Positions 7,446-16,368 are shown, numbered from the stretch's first letter. The stretch: 64,000 nt of DNA from JAVBMC01 sp031552845 (GCA_031552845.1 JAVBMC010000042.1:1-64000); one strand, 5' to 3'. Made by a program: numbers and translations. Notes: generated from the letters alone by a model not told the origin.

Positions 7446-8846
7446 ATGAGCCTCGCAAAACTGACACTCAAACAAGCCTCCGACGGACTGAAGGTCAAGA
7501 AGTTCTCGCCCGTCGAGCTGACCTCGGACGTCCTCGCCGCCATCCGCGAAAAAGACGGCGCCATCAACGCCTACGTCACGGTGGATGAAGAGGGCGCCCT
7601 CGCCGCCGCCCAACAGGCCGACATCAACCTGCCGCTCGGCGGACTGCCGCTCGCAATCAAAGACAACATGAACGTGCTCGGCCAGCCCTGCACCTGTTCC
7701 TCAAGAATCTTAGAAGGCTACACCGCGCCGTTTGACGCCACGGTCATCGCCCGCCTCCGCGCCGCCGGCACCGTATTCTGCGGACGCACCAACATGGACG
7801 AATTTGCGCTCGGTTCCACGACCGAGACTTCAGCATTCAAGCCTACCGCCAATCCCAAAGACCCCACACGTATTCCCGGCGGTTCGAGCGGTGGTTCAGC
7901 GGCGGCGGTCGGCGGCGAAATGGCGATTGCGGCATTGGGTTCCGACACCGGCGGCTCCATCCGCCAACCGGCCTCACATTGCGGATGCGTTGGACTCAAG
8001 CCGACCTACGGGCGCATCTCACGTTACGGCGTGGCGGCGTGCGCCTCCTCGCTCGATCAAGTCGGCCCGATGACCAAGACTGTTGAGGATGCCGCGTTGC
8101 TGATGAACATCATGGCCGGTGCTGACCCGCTCGACACCACGTGCTTGCAGAAGCCGGTGCCGGATTACACCAAGGCGCTCGGACAATCCATCAAGGGTTT
8201 GAAGATCGGCCTGCCGAAGGAATACTACGTTGACGGCGTTGACCCCGAAGTCATGGCGCGCGTGCAGGATGCCATCGCCTTTTACAAGAGCGAAGGCGCG
8301 GAGATCGTGGATGTCTCTCTGCCGCATACCGAATACGCCATTGCCACCTACTTCATTTGCATGACGGCTGAAGTCTCCGCCAACCTCGCACGCTTCGACG
8401 GCACCCGCTACGGCAAGCGCATTTCGCGCGATGGGCTGCTGGAGCAATATCTGGCGACCCGCACGCAAGGCTTCGGAACCGAAGTCAAACGGCGCGTCCT
8501 GCTCGGCACGTTCGTACTCAGCAGCGGATTCTATGACGCCTACTATACGCGCGCCCAAAAGGTGCGCACATTGATCCGCCATGATTTCGACAACGCCTTC
8601 AAGCAGTGCGATGTGATGCTCACGCCGGTCACACCCTCCCCCGCTTGGAAGCTCGGGTCGTTCTGCGATGATCCGCTCAAGCAGTACCTCGCCGACATCT
8701 TTACCGTCTCGACCAACCTCTCCGGCACGTGTGCGATCTCGATTCCGCACGGCACGACGAAGGACGGCCTCCCCGTGGGCGTGCAACTGATCGGACGTCC
8801 GCTTGATGAAGAAACGCTTTTGAAGACAGCAGGTAAACTCGCATGA
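7446..8846 (+). CDS. gatA: Asp-tRNA(Asn)/Glu-tRNA(Gln) amidotransferase subunit A
   Basis: 466 residues with an amidase-signature fold. The catalytic Ser-cisSer-Lys triad can be placed: lysine in LAIKDNMNV (about 75), and serines in GGSSGGSAAAV (about 143-153) and GSDTGGSIRQP (about 163-173). GatA hydrolyses glutamine and passes ammonia to GatB. The C-terminus stops at LLKTAGKLA, somewhat shorter than the roughly 480-490 residues usual for the family, so the last helix is trimmed. Its TGA overlaps the gatB ATG (ATGA). Confidence 0.95.
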   Translation: MSLAKLTLKQASDGLKVKKFSPVELTSDVLAAIREKDGAINAYVTVDEEGALAAAQQADINLPLGGLPLAIKDNMNVLGQPCTCSSRILEGYTAPFDATVIARLRAAGTVFCGRTNMDEFALGSTTETSAFKPTANPKDPTRIPGGSSGGSAAAVGGEMAIAALGSDTGGSIRQPASHCGCVGLKPTYGRISRYGVAACASSLDQVGPMTKTVEDAALLMNIMAGADPLDTTCLQKPVPDYTKALGQSIKGLKIGLPKEYYVDGVDPEVMARVQDAIAFYKSEGAEIVDVSLPHTEYAIATYFICMTAEVSANLARFDGTRYGKRISRDGLLEQYLATRTQGFGTEVKRRVLLGTFVLSSGFYDAYYTRAQKVRTLIRHDFDNAFKQCDVMLTPVTPSPAWKLGSFCDDPLKQYLADIFTVSTNLSGTCAISIPHGTTKDGLPVGVQLIGRPLDEETLLKTAGKLA

Positions 8847-10270
8847 ACTATTTGATCACCATCGGACTCGAAACCCACGTCCAACTCAAGACCCGCACCA
8901 AAATGTTCTGCGGCTGCGGCACGGCCTTCGGCGCCGAACCCAACACGCAAGTCTGCCCTGTCTGCCTCGGTTATCCCGGTGCGCTCCCCGCGACGAATGA
9001 AGGCGCCATCCGCTTCACCGTGATGGCCGGTTTGATGCTCGGCTGCACCATCAACAAGTTCAGCAAGTTCGACCGCAAGAACTACTTCTACGCCGACATG
9101 GCGAAAAACTACCAAATCACCCAGCAGGACAAACCCCTGTGCTTGGGCGGCGGCATCGAAGTCCAAACCCCTGCGGGACCTAAAACCATCCGCATCCACC
9201 ACATCCACCTCGAAGAAGACGTCGCCAAGCTCACGCACCATGCCGGATGCAGCGGCGTTGACTTCAACCGCTGCAGCATGCCGCTGATGGAGATCGTGAC
9301 CGAGCCCGACCTCTCCAGCCCCGACGAGGTAATGGCCTATTTGCAGAACCTTAAAGAGATGATGATCTACGCGGGTGTCAGCGATTGTAACCTTGAAGAA
9401 GGCAACATGCGCTGCGACGTCAACGTCAGCCTCCGCCCGGCCGGCCAAGAGAAACTCGGCACGAAGGTCGAGATCAAAAACATGAACACCTTCAAGGGCA
9501 TCTACGCCGCGCTGGAATACGAAATCCAACGCCAGGAACAGGTGCTCAACGCCGGCGGCACCATCAAGCAGCAAACCCGCGGATGGGACTCCGACCTCGG
9601 CGAAACCTTCCCCATGCGCTCAAAGGAAAACGCGGAAGACTACCGCTACTTCCCCGAGCCCGACCTGGTGCCGATCGAGCTGACCGATGAACAGATTGCC
9701 GAGTGGGCGAAAGCCCTCCCCGAAGCTCCCGCCAAAATGCGTGCGCGCTTTGTCGAACAATACGGCCTGCCGGAATACGACGCCGGCGTGCTCTCCGACA
9801 GCATGGCGCTCGCGGCATTCTTTGAAAAGACCGCGGCAGCTTGCGGCAACGGCAAGGCGGCCTCCAACTGGATCATGACCGACGTCCTACGCCTCGTCAC
9901 CGAGACCGGCAAGACCGTCGAAGAGTGTGCCCTCACACCCGAAGCGCTCGGCGCGTTGATCTCCCTCGTGGAGAAACGTACCATCAACGGCCCCACAGCC
10001 AAGGGACTGTTGCCCGAGTTGTTTGACAAAGGCGGCGATCCTGCCGAAATCGTCAACACACGCGGCTTGGCGCAAGTCAGCGATACCTCGGCCATTGAAG
10101 CATTCGTCGACCAGGTCATTGCCGCCAATCCCAAATCCGTTGCCGACTGGAAAGCAGGCAAACAAGCCTCAGCCGGATTCCTCGTCGGACAAGTGATGAA
10201 ACTCAGCCAAGGCAAAGCCGACCCCAAACTCGCCGGACAGCTCGTCGCACAAAAACTCGCAGCACAATAA
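8843..10270 (+). CDS. gatB: Asp-tRNA(Asn)/Glu-tRNA(Gln) amidotransferase subunit B
   Basis: 475 residues, normal length. The N-terminal kinase-like domain has GLETHVQLKTRTKMFCGC (about 7-24) and CPVCLGYPGALP, in which the cysteine pairs bind zinc. FDRKNYFYADMAKNYQITQ and RCDVNVS motifs follow. The C-terminal YqeY-like tRNA-binding tail runs from about residue 320 to 475. GatB phosphorylates the mischarged aminoacyl-tRNA and performs transamidation with ammonia from GatA. The operon ends at a strong terminator 18 bp downstream. Confidence 0.95.
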   Translation: MNYLITIGLETHVQLKTRTKMFCGCGTAFGAEPNTQVCPVCLGYPGALPATNEGAIRFTVMAGLMLGCTINKFSKFDRKNYFYADMAKNYQITQQDKPLCLGGGIEVQTPAGPKTIRIHHIHLEEDVAKLTHHAGCSGVDFNRCSMPLMEIVTEPDLSSPDEVMAYLQNLKEMMIYAGVSDCNLEEGNMRCDVNVSLRPAGQEKLGTKVEIKNMNTFKGIYAALEYEIQRQEQVLNAGGTIKQQTRGWDSDLGETFPMRSKENAEDYRYFPEPDLVPIELTDEQIAEWAKALPEAPAKMRARFVEQYGLPEYDAGVLSDSMALAAFFEKTAAACGNGKAASNWIMTDVLRLVTETGKTVEECALTPEALGALISLVEKRTINGPTAKGLLPELFDKGGDPAEIVNTRGLAQVSDTSAIEAFVDQVIAANPKSVADWKAGKQASAGFLVGQVMKLSQGKADPKLAGQLVAQKLAAQ

Positions 10271-10287
10271 ACCTGCATCCACAAACA

Positions 10288-10326
10288 AAACGGCGGCGGC
10301 TTACTCAAGCCCCGCCGTTTGTTTTT
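10288..10326 (+). terminator. Intrinsic terminator of gatCAB
   Basis: AAACGGCGG (10288-10296) pairs with CCGCCGTTT (10312-10320), with a further GGC/GCC after a one-base bulge, and is followed by GTTTTTTATT. The tract runs into the stop codon of the convergent lipoprotein gene and could serve both strands. Confidence 0.85.
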
Positions 10327-10916
10327 TATTCTGATTTGAACATCTCCCAGCTATACCAATTCGAAGGCACTTCTAATTTAACACTGCCTTTGAAATCGGA
10401 GGAGGTTCGGAATATCAACTTTAAACATTCTTCCTTGCCCATCAGGATGGAATAAAAACGATTAACCCTTCTCGCCGATTTAAAATCTAACGTTAATACC
10501 GCAGACTCAGGAACGTCATCGACAAATATAAACGTTAGCGTTTGTATCAATGGCCCATCTTCTTCCAGAGTTCTATACCAAGAGGGCGTGACTACAGGAA
10601 AGTGTATCGCATTACTGAAATCCCAAAGGCCTGTTGCCGTCACGAAATGACTGGACTCTCCATAGATAATTTCTAAGTTGCCAGCTTCAATGGTCGGATA
10701 AACTACTAAGTAAGCAGATTCACTGCTCGTCTTCACTGACACTGTCAGGCTTTTGTCTGGCTTATCCACGGTAAAGCATCTGCCCGACACTCGCAATCTG
10801 CGCGAACGAATTGTGACCGTATCCCCCCATGAAGTCACAGCCATACAACCCTCTAACAACGGCAGGGAACAGAATGCGCAAAGTACAAACAGCTTTTGAT
10901 ATTTCTTGAGCCTCAT
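10326..10916 (-). CDS. Predicted lipoprotein, unknown function
   Basis: 196 residues. The N-terminus has a basic start, a hydrophobic stretch and a lipobox (PLLEGC, Cys 24), so the mature protein should be lipid-anchored. The mature part is beta-rich with TVTIRSRRLRV and IIYGESSHFVTATG segments and ends FRTSSDFKGSVKLEVPSNWY. It is paralogous to the frameshifted gene just upstream (EITCGESRHLVT; FKTSSDFKGKVDFTLYSNWY), so the pair arose by tandem duplication. A good AGGAGG lies in front of the ATG. I do not recognise the family; a jelly-roll or Ig-like fold is only a guess. Confidence 0.6.
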   Translation of the reverse strand: MRLKKYQKLFVLCAFCSLPLLEGCMAVTSWGDTVTIRSRRLRVSGRCFTVDKPDKSLTVSVKTSSESAYLVVYPTIEAGNLEIIYGESSHFVTATGLWDFSNAIHFPVVTPSWYRTLEEDGPLIQTLTFIFVDDVPESAVLTLDFKSARRVNRFYSILMGKEECLKLIFRTSSDFKGSVKLEVPSNWYSWEMFKSE

Positions 10917-10937
10917 ACTTCAACCTCCTATCATCAA

Positions 10938-11470
10938 TTAGAAACAGCCCCAATCATACCAGTTGGAATACAACGTAAAATCAACCTTGCCTTTGAAATC
11001 AGATGAGGTTTTAAAAGTGAGCCGTATAGGTCCTTCACCAAATAGAGAGCAACGAAGATATCCTATATTGGCCCACGACCCAAAGTCCAAAGCTGTTGCA
11101 GCCATATCGGGTTTGCCTCGATCAATATAAAACTCTAATGGTTTGACAATCGGGAGATAGTCTGCCGCTGCATCGTTCCAACGGACTTGTGGAGTAACCA
11201 AGTGGCGTGATTCTCCACACGTTATTTCAAGACTGCCTGCTTCTATAACAGGACGCACATCTAACTCAAGTGACGTGCGGCTTGTCTCCACAGTGAAGTT
11301 TAAACTTTGATCCGGAGCCTCCAAGGCAAACTTCCGATCGGATAGCCGTAAGCCGGCCGAGCGTATTTTGACCTCATCTTGCGCGTGCTGACAGATGCAC
11401 ACCCCGCAAGTAATTGCAGAGCAAGTAACGGACAAAGCAAAAGCAGCTTTCGGTATTTTAGACGCTCCAT
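10938..11470 (-). pseudogene. Frameshifted paralogue of the neighbouring lipoprotein gene
   Basis: A well-formed start lies at 11470: AAGGAGG, 8 bp, ATG, then a lipoprotein signal peptide ending LALQLLAGCASVST. This frame closes at a TAA soon after. The mature domain (QDEVKIRSAGLRL onwards to a TAA at 10938) continues in another frame. Joining the two frames by restoring one base between about 11379 and 11395 gives a protein that aligns without a gap to the 10326-10916 lipoprotein from the lipid cysteine to the conserved IRS (both 15 residues). The site has no homopolymer. It is either a genuine one-base deletion or an assembly error. The TTG-initiated 165-codon frame alone would lack any export signal. 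Confidence 0.7.
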
Positions 11471-11514
11471 CGGTCGGCCTCCTTGCTTTTATTCCGAGAT
11501 TACATCATTTGCAA

Positions 11515-12495
11515 TTACGGAGTATCGACGCGCAAGTCCGGGACGGAAATGATAACGCCGGTATAGACGGGAATTGTTGAACAGTCCGTAGCCTCTGTAA
11601 TTATTTCTTTCGCATTGTTATTTTTTTTACACACATCACAGTGCATGGCTAATAATTGCCGCGCAAGAGCTAGGCTTTCGTCTGTCAGGAGATAGACCAA
11701 AACGGCATCAACCTTGTTTGTGTAATAGGCGGGCAAGTGGCCTTGGTCTATTACGCCAGAAGGGACGGCCTCAATGCCCACAGCTCCAAGCCCGCCAGGC
11801 AATACTTCGTTTTGCCGTCCACATTTCAAAAAGAGTGGGAGTCCTTTAAACCAATCGACAGAAGGTAAATTGACAAACTCATAGTAACCCTTTTCATCTG
11901 TGACCGTGCTGCGACACCAGAAGCCGCGATCGTTCATAATCGCCTCTTCTTTTTCAAAGTCATCTAAAAGAACTCGCTGTCCGCTGACGCCCTGCCTGTG
12001 ACGGTTCACCACACGACCACGGACTGTAAGCCTGCCATTCTCCAAAAGCAAGTTCCTTTTCACAGTCTCTCCCGAACGATAGAGAGTTATATCCTCTTCA
12101 TCAACCGCATCCCGCAGACGGCCTTTTATTCCTGTCGGACAGTCTTTAAGCCGAGCGGAGAGTTTATAGTTGCCCAACGGAACATCATGAAAGCTAAAGT
12201 TGCCTTCTGCATCAGGCTTAACGGTTCGCTTGAAATCCTTTCCGGTCAAAGTGACTTGCGTCTTCTGAATGCGTTCGGAGAGAGTTGGAGTGTACAAAGC
12301 CAGCGCCCACTCCTCAAGTGATTTATATTCTCCATCCTTTAACTGCTGAAGATGATTAGGCCAATCACAATACCCCACCTGTCCTGTTACATGACCTGTC
12401 TCGGCGGATTCAACCGCTCTCATCCCGCACAGCATAAACATTCCTATGCCGAGGAGCGAATATCCAACTCCCGACATCAATAGTGTCTTGATCAT
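11515..12495 (-). CDS. Exported protein with carboxypeptidase-regulatory-like domains
   Basis: 326 residues. The first 30 residues form a hydrophobic signal anchor or signal peptide. Two Ig-like modules of the CarboxypepD_reg type can be read: KTQVTLTGKDFKRTVKPDAEGNFSF followed by VPLGNYKLSA (about 78-115, broken here at 20 residues by wording), and LTVRGRVVNRHRQGVSGQ with TVTDEKGYYEFVNLPS (about 150-205). Such domains decorate surface and TonB-linked proteins. The C-terminus (CDVCKKNNN, VYTGVIISVPDLRVDTP) ends like the next gene (ITVPDIIVNPLDV), showing a shared ancestry. GAGG precedes the start. Function unknown. Confidence 0.6.
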   Translation of the reverse strand: MIKTLLMSGVGYSLLGIGMFMLCGMRAVESAETGHVTGQVGYCDWPNHLQQLKDGEYKSLEEWALALYTPTLSERIQKTQVTLTGKDFKRTVKPDAEGNFSFHDVPLGNYKLSARLKDCPTGIKGRLRDAVDEEDITLYRSGETVKRNLLLENGRLTVRGRVVNRHRQGVSGQRVLLDDFEKEEAIMNDRGFWCRSTVTDEKGYYEFVNLPSVDWFKGLPLFLKCGRQNEVLPGGLGAVGIEAVPSGVIDQGHLPAYYTNKVDAVLVYLLTDESLALARQLLAMHCDVCKKNNNAKEIITEATDCSTIPVYTGVIISVPDLRVDTP

Positions 12496-12564
12496 AATTA
12501 CCTCGTTTTCGAATCTGTTGAGGAGCAGTTGCTTCCTCTGATGTGATGATCACGCCCCCACCAT

Positions 12565-13476
12565 TTACTTCTGCACGTCAAGCGGATTGACGATAATATC
12601 CGGCACCGTAATCTTGTTGCCTCTCGCTGCGGGAATGGAGTCTCGCGGAGCCTCCTCTTTCTTAATCTTGTCGTTTCCTTGTTGTTGTGCCATCTCCACC
12701 ATAGCTGTCCGTAGCAGGTGCGCTTGCTTGAGCATGTTTTCGCCGACAAGCGGCACTTGATGTGACTGCCCGGTCAATGGCTTTTTCAGCTCAATCAAAA
12801 AATAGAACGGTGCAGGGTGACCCGCAAAAGGATTCCCGCCGGTAAGCCATCCCGCCACAATCCAAACACCCGGCGGAGGGATATTCTCAAATTCGTAATA
12901 GCCTTTTTTGTCAGTTGTCGCAACATAAGGGACGTAATAAAAATCCGAATGAGTTTGCCTAGTGCCAGTCACGGTCACCCCCGGCAGTGCTTTGCCGGCG
13001 GCATCGACAACACGTCCTCTAAGAGTTAACATGGCGGATTTCTCGTAGAGCTGAAAATGATAACTGGCAGCATCCAACCCGAGAAGCTCAATCCGAGGAT
13101 CCGTTGAAATCATCGTTTGCTTAGTGATGGCAAATGGCTTACCAAAATCAACGTTATAATATCCGTTTGGGACTGTCGCTGGAAACCAAAACTTGCCGGC
13201 CTTGTCTGTCTTTGTTTTATACGTCTTGCCATCGTCACTACGTAACCGAACAACTATCTCGCTGGCCGGTTTTGACGACAACAACTCCATGAGCTCCTTC
13301 TGCCACGCTTTGGCATCTTTTGCAGCAGAGAGTTTCTTGAACGCCGCCTTATCAAACTCTTGAGCAGCATCCGCAACAGTGCCTCTAAAAGGTGACTCTG
13401 TTTTATCCTGCGCGCCACAGGGCAACAGATAAATACTTACTGCGCAAAGACAGACCAACAGCCGATTGCAATTCAT
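12565..13476 (-). CDS. Exported protein with carboxypeptidase-regulatory-like domains
   Basis: 303 residues from the ATG at 13476, preferred over the ATG at 13518 because AAGGAGA lies 7 bp upstream and the product then begins with a clean signal peptide (NRLLVCLCAVSIYLLPCGA). Two Ig-like modules are visible: IVVRLRSDDGKTYKTKTDKA with FWFPATVPNGYYNV, and LTLRGRVVDAAGKALPGVTV with TDKKGYYEFENIPP. The latter is a canonical carboxypeptidase-regulatory-like repeat. The C-terminal KITVPDIIVNPLDVQK resembles the tail of the downstream gene, so these two are paralogues in one operon. Function unknown; location periplasm or surface. Confidence 0.6.
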   Translation of the reverse strand: MNCNRLLVCLCAVSIYLLPCGAQDKTESPFRGTVADAAQEFDKAAFKKLSAAKDAKAWQKELMELLSSKPASEIVVRLRSDDGKTYKTKTDKAGKFWFPATVPNGYYNVDFGKPFAITKQTMISTDPRIELLGLDAASYHFQLYEKSAMLTLRGRVVDAAGKALPGVTVTGTRQTHSDFYYVPYVATTDKKGYYEFENIPPPGVWIVAGWLTGGNPFAGHPAPFYFLIELKKPLTGQSHQVPLVGENMLKQAHLLRTAMVEMAQQQGNDKIKKEEAPRDSIPAARGNKITVPDIIVNPLDVQK

Positions 13477-13497
13477 AGCTTTGTCTCCTTGCGCGTG

Positions 13498-13503
13498 ATT
13501 ATA
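13498..13503 (-). promoter_or_regulatory. -10 element in front of the 12565-13476 gene
   Basis: A perfect TATAAT on the minus strand ends 21 bp before the start codon at 13476. The -35 region is poor (TGCTTT at 17 bp; TTGATT at only 13 bp). Confidence 0.4.
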
Positions 13504-13850
13504 ACACACGCTCTTCAATCAAAGCAATCAAAAACAGGTAGAGGCGGGGTTATGCTGAAATGGCGGGGTGGCGGGCGAGTGGAATTGATGCAGTTTTGAG
13601 AGTCTTGGCATGGTTTTTTGCCTCCTGTTTGGACACAAACTGAAAGCAATCCATCTCCAGAAAAGTAGGTTAATCTGTTCAGTCCGGGAGATATTAACCT
13701 CCAGAAGTTTACATGGTATGTGCACAACCCCGAAGGTGTTAAGCTCAGCTTGCTGACATGAATACCTCCGGGAGTAAACACACGGCGCACGGAAAGTTTA
13801 CGCACTGTGTACCGCCAAGTCGACAGAGGTGGCGCGTCGGCTGGAGAAAG
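13504..13850. other. Intergenic stretch without a convincing gene
   Basis: Short open frames here lack ribosome binding sites and recognisable motifs. One inverted repeat stands out: AGGTTAAT near 13669 and ATTAACCT near 13695. A plus-strand reading around 13690-13755 gives FTWYVHNPEGVKLSLLT before a stop, which could be decayed coding sequence. Confidence 0.4.
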
Positions 13851-13882
13851 TTCACGCGGAGACGCGGAGGCGCGGAGCGGAG
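13851..13882 (+). repeat. GCGGAG simple repeat
   Basis: Three GCGGAG units at 8-bp spacing (GCGGAGAC, GCGGAGGC, GCGGAGC) following TTCAC, then GGAG. It lies directly in front of the terminator of the GH43 gene. I have seen similar TTCACGCGGAGACGCGGAG stretches in intergenic DNA of other bacteria, but have no function for it. Confidence 0.5.
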
Positions 13883-13890
13883 AAAAAATA

Positions 13891-13924
13891 AAAAGGCCGC
13901 AGGGTTGTCTGCGGCCTTTTTTAT
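13891..13924 (-). terminator. Intrinsic terminator downstream of the GH43 gene
   Basis: AAAAGGCCGCA (13891-13901) pairs with TGCGGCCTTTT (13910-13920) around an 8-nt loop. A-rich and T-rich flanks make it usable from both strands; the GH43 gene ends 32 bp away. Confidence 0.85.
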
Positions 13925-13955
13925 TCGTAGCTTATTACCTATTACTTCTTGCTTA

Positions 13956-15005
13956 CTACTTCTCCAGCGTCCATTTGTCGTGCCATTTGATGGTGAGTTT
14001 ATCGCCGTCGAAGGTGACGGGGAGCCAGATGTAGCGGGAGTCGTTGAGGTTGAGTGGGAACCAGCGGTCGAACATGGCGATGTAGATGTCGTCCTTGCCT
14101 TCGACGGGGATGACGTGGGTGCTTTGGGCGTTGTAGGTTATGTCGGCTTTGGCGCCGACGCAGGGGTTGCCCATGACTTTCCATGGGCCCATAATGGAGT
14201 CGGCAACGGCGTACTCGGCGGGGTTGGGGTTCCAGCCGGTGCAGCCGGAGGAAAGCATGTAGTATTTGCCATCGCGGCAGAACACGGCGGGGGCTTCACG
14301 GGATTTGTTGATGAAGTTGCGCGTGAAGGTGCCGGAGGGTTTAAGGTAGTCGTCGCTGAGGAGGCTGATGTAGAGCGTGACGTTGTCTTCGGAGGAGTAG
14401 ATGTGGTAGGCTTTGCCGTCTTTGTCTTTGTAGAGGGTCATGTCGCGGCTCATCTGTCCGTTGGGGCGCATGGAGCCGAGATATTTGAAGTCGCCCGTGG
14501 GGGAGTCGCACACGGCAACGCCGGCGGTGGCCTTTTTATAATCCAAGCTATCGATATGCAGCCACATGACGAACTTCTTGGTCTTCTCGTTGTAGATGAC
14601 TTTGGGGCGTTCGATCACTTTGGAGGGGTGGATATCGGAGTTGACGTCGGCGATATCGGTCTTGAGGACGACGCCTTCGAACTTCCAGTTGTACAAATCT
14701 TTGGATGAGTAGCAGGAAACGCCGAGGGGTTCAGACTGCGTGGTGAGGAGGCCTTGCGGGCAATCGGGCGTGGGGGCATGACGCATTTGCTGGCCTTTGC
14801 ATTCGCCGTACCAATAGTAGGTGCCGTTGTGGTAAAGCACGCCGCCGCCGTGTGCGTTGATGACGGAGCCATCGATATCGAGCCAGACTTTGCCGGGTTC
14901 AAACGCGTTCTGCCCGGAGCACGTTGTTTTTTTGAACGGGCAGGTGCATCCCGTCATGAGCACGAGTGCGGCCAAGCCTGCCAAGATGAGTGTCGATGTT
15001 TTCAT
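13956..15005 (-). CDS. GH43-family glycosidase lipoprotein
   Basis: 349 residues. Signal peptide with lipobox LVLMTGC (Cys about 19), so the enzyme is anchored to a membrane. The catalytic domain begins KVWLDIDGSVINAHGGGVLYH and NGTYYWYGE, the start typical of five-bladed beta-propeller GH43 enzymes near exo-beta-1,3-galactanases. SRDMTLYKDKDGKAYHIYSS and SREAPAVFCRDGKYYMLSSG supply further propeller blades and candidate acidic residues (Asp in RDMT, Glu in REAP). It removes terminal sugars from plant or algal side chains; the exact linkage is uncertain. It is monocistronic, with a strong terminator downstream. Confidence 0.8.
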   Translation of the reverse strand: MKTSTLILAGLAALVLMTGCTCPFKKTTCSGQNAFEPGKVWLDIDGSVINAHGGGVLYHNGTYYWYGECKGQQMRHAPTPDCPQGLLTTQSEPLGVSCYSSKDLYNWKFEGVVLKTDIADVNSDIHPSKVIERPKVIYNEKTKKFVMWLHIDSLDYKKATAGVAVCDSPTGDFKYLGSMRPNGQMSRDMTLYKDKDGKAYHIYSSEDNVTLYISLLSDDYLKPSGTFTRNFINKSREAPAVFCRDGKYYMLSSGCTGWNPNPAEYAVADSIMGPWKVMGNPCVGAKADITYNAQSTHVIPVEGKDDIYIAMFDRWFPLNLNDSRYIWLPVTFDGDKLTIKWHDKWTLEK

Positions 15006-15048
15006 GTTGTCTCCCCTTTATTGTAGTTATGTGTCTCTTTCAAATCAA

Positions 15049-15765
15049 TCACCAGCGGCCCGAGGCGCCGCCCCCACCGAAGCGGCCCCCGCCGCCTCCT
15101 CCAAAACCTCCACCACCGAAACCGCCTCCACCCCAACGCGGCCCCCTGCCCCAACGAGGTCCTCTGCCCGGACCACCCGGTCTATTATTGTTAATCGTGA
15201 TGCAGAGAATTATTACAACAAACCAGACTAAAAGAAAGAGTGTGATTGCAACAGGGCGGGAGCCTTTGCCCTCGGTCTTCTCGGGCTGAGGCACTGTGAG
15301 GTCGATGTAGGCCCGCGCTTGGTCGATTGCGGCGAGGATGCCTTTGCTGCGGCGGTTGGCGCGGAAGGCTTCGCCCAAGTCGCGCAGGATGTCACCGGCA
15401 CGTGCGTCGTTGATGCTGCCTTCGTAACCGTAACCGACTTCCAAACGCGAGAGGCGTTCTTCGGTCACAATCAATAGCAGCAAACCATCATCGGCTTTCT
15501 TGCGTCCGGGCTTCCATGCTTCGGCCACGCGCAGGGAGTAGCCTTCGAGTGATTCGTTGGGCGGGAGGCGGGGAATGGTGAGCACAGCGAACTGTCCGCC
15601 GGTGGCTTCTTCAAATTGGTTGAGGCGGGAGATGACGGCACCGCGTTCGTGAGGCGTGAGGAACTGCGCTGTGTCGACCATCGGCGCGGTGTATTTGGGC
15701 ACCGGGGTCTGTGCGGCTTGAAGGCTGAGCGCCGCAATGCCGAGCAGAATGAAAATGGCTCGCAT
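15049..15765 (-). CDS. TPM-domain membrane protein (YgcG-like)
   Basis: 238 residues from the ATG at 15765, chosen because GCGGAGGC lies upstream and a signal peptide (RAIFILLGIAALSLQA) follows. The TPM domain covers about residues 25-165 (VDTAQFLTPHERGAVISRLN; DDGLLLLIVTEERLSRLEVG; YGYEGSINDARAGDIL). A single transmembrane helix (AITLFLLVWFVVIILCITI) and a glycine-rich tail end the protein, the usual YgcG layout. TPM proteins usually occur beside LemA, as here with 16 bp between the genes; a role in envelope or photosystem-type repair is known only from distant relatives. Confidence 0.85.
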   Translation of the reverse strand: MRAIFILLGIAALSLQAAQTPVPKYTAPMVDTAQFLTPHERGAVISRLNQFEEATGGQFAVLTIPRLPPNESLEGYSLRVAEAWKPGRKKADDGLLLLIVTEERLSRLEVGYGYEGSINDARAGDILRDLGEAFRANRRSKGILAAIDQARAYIDLTVPQPEKTEGKGSRPVAITLFLLVWFVVIILCITINNNRPGGPGRGPRWGRGPRWGGGGFGGGGFGGGGGGRFGGGGASGRW

Positions 15766-15781
15766 GGGCGAATGCCTCCGC

Positions 15782-16354
15782 TTAGAATTTGACTGCAGGA
15801 ACTTCCCGCGCGGCGGCGGGGTTCGGCGGTTCGTAGTAATCGGCCGGAGTGAGGTCGATGCGCGGTGCAATCCAGCATCCGGGGATGCGGCGCAGGGCGG
15901 AGTTGTATTCTTTAACGGCTTCGTTATAACGAGTGCGTGCTACGCCAATGCGGTTCTCGGTACCGGCGAGTTCGTCTTGGAGGCGGAGGAAGTTTTCGTT
16001 AGCCTTGAGTGCGGGGTAGGCTTCTTTAACAGCAATCAAGCGGCCCAGCGCGGTGTTGAGCTTTTCGGCGGCTTCGGCCTTCTGCGCGGGCGATTGCGCT
16101 TGCGTCCACTGCGAGCGGACTTCTGCCACGTGGGTGAAGAGGTTTTCTTCGTGCTTGGCGTAGCCTTTGACAGTCTCGACCAGATTGGGCACTAAATCTG
16201 CGCGGCGTTGGAGCTGGGTGTCAATCTGGTGCCAGTATTCCTGCACGGTCTCGTCGAGCGTGACGAGGTGGTTGCGGCTGGTGAAGTAGAACAATGCCGC
16301 CGCGGTGAGGGTGCCGACGATGATAAATAGTATCTGCGCTGTCTTAGACTTCAT
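15782..16354 (-). CDS. lemA: LemA family protein
   Basis: 190 residues from the ATG at 16354, which has AGAAGGG upstream; an earlier ATG at 16390 overlaps the deformylase gene more. One N-terminal transmembrane helix is followed by the four-helix LemA domain with WHQIDTQLQRRADLVPNLVE, the family signature, and ENRIGVARTRYNEAVKEYN. LemA proteins are inner-membrane anchored and their biochemical role is not settled. The gene lies between def and the TPM gene; lemA-TPM pairing is a common arrangement. Confidence 0.9.
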   Translation of the reverse strand: MKSKTAQILFIIVGTLTAAALFYFTSRNHLVTLDETVQEYWHQIDTQLQRRADLVPNLVETVKGYAKHEENLFTHVAEVRSQWTQAQSPAQKAEAAEKLNTALGRLIAVKEAYPALKANENFLRLQDELAGTENRIGVARTRYNEAVKEYNSALRRIPGCWIAPRIDLTPADYYEPPNPAAAREVPAVKF

Positions 16355-16368
16355 CGTCTGCCCTTCTG

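Noticed and set aside
13515..13805. 96-codon minus-strand frame in the 13.5-13.9 kb gap
   Set aside because: No ribosome binding site, Cys/Pro-rich with no pattern; kept only as an intergenic note.
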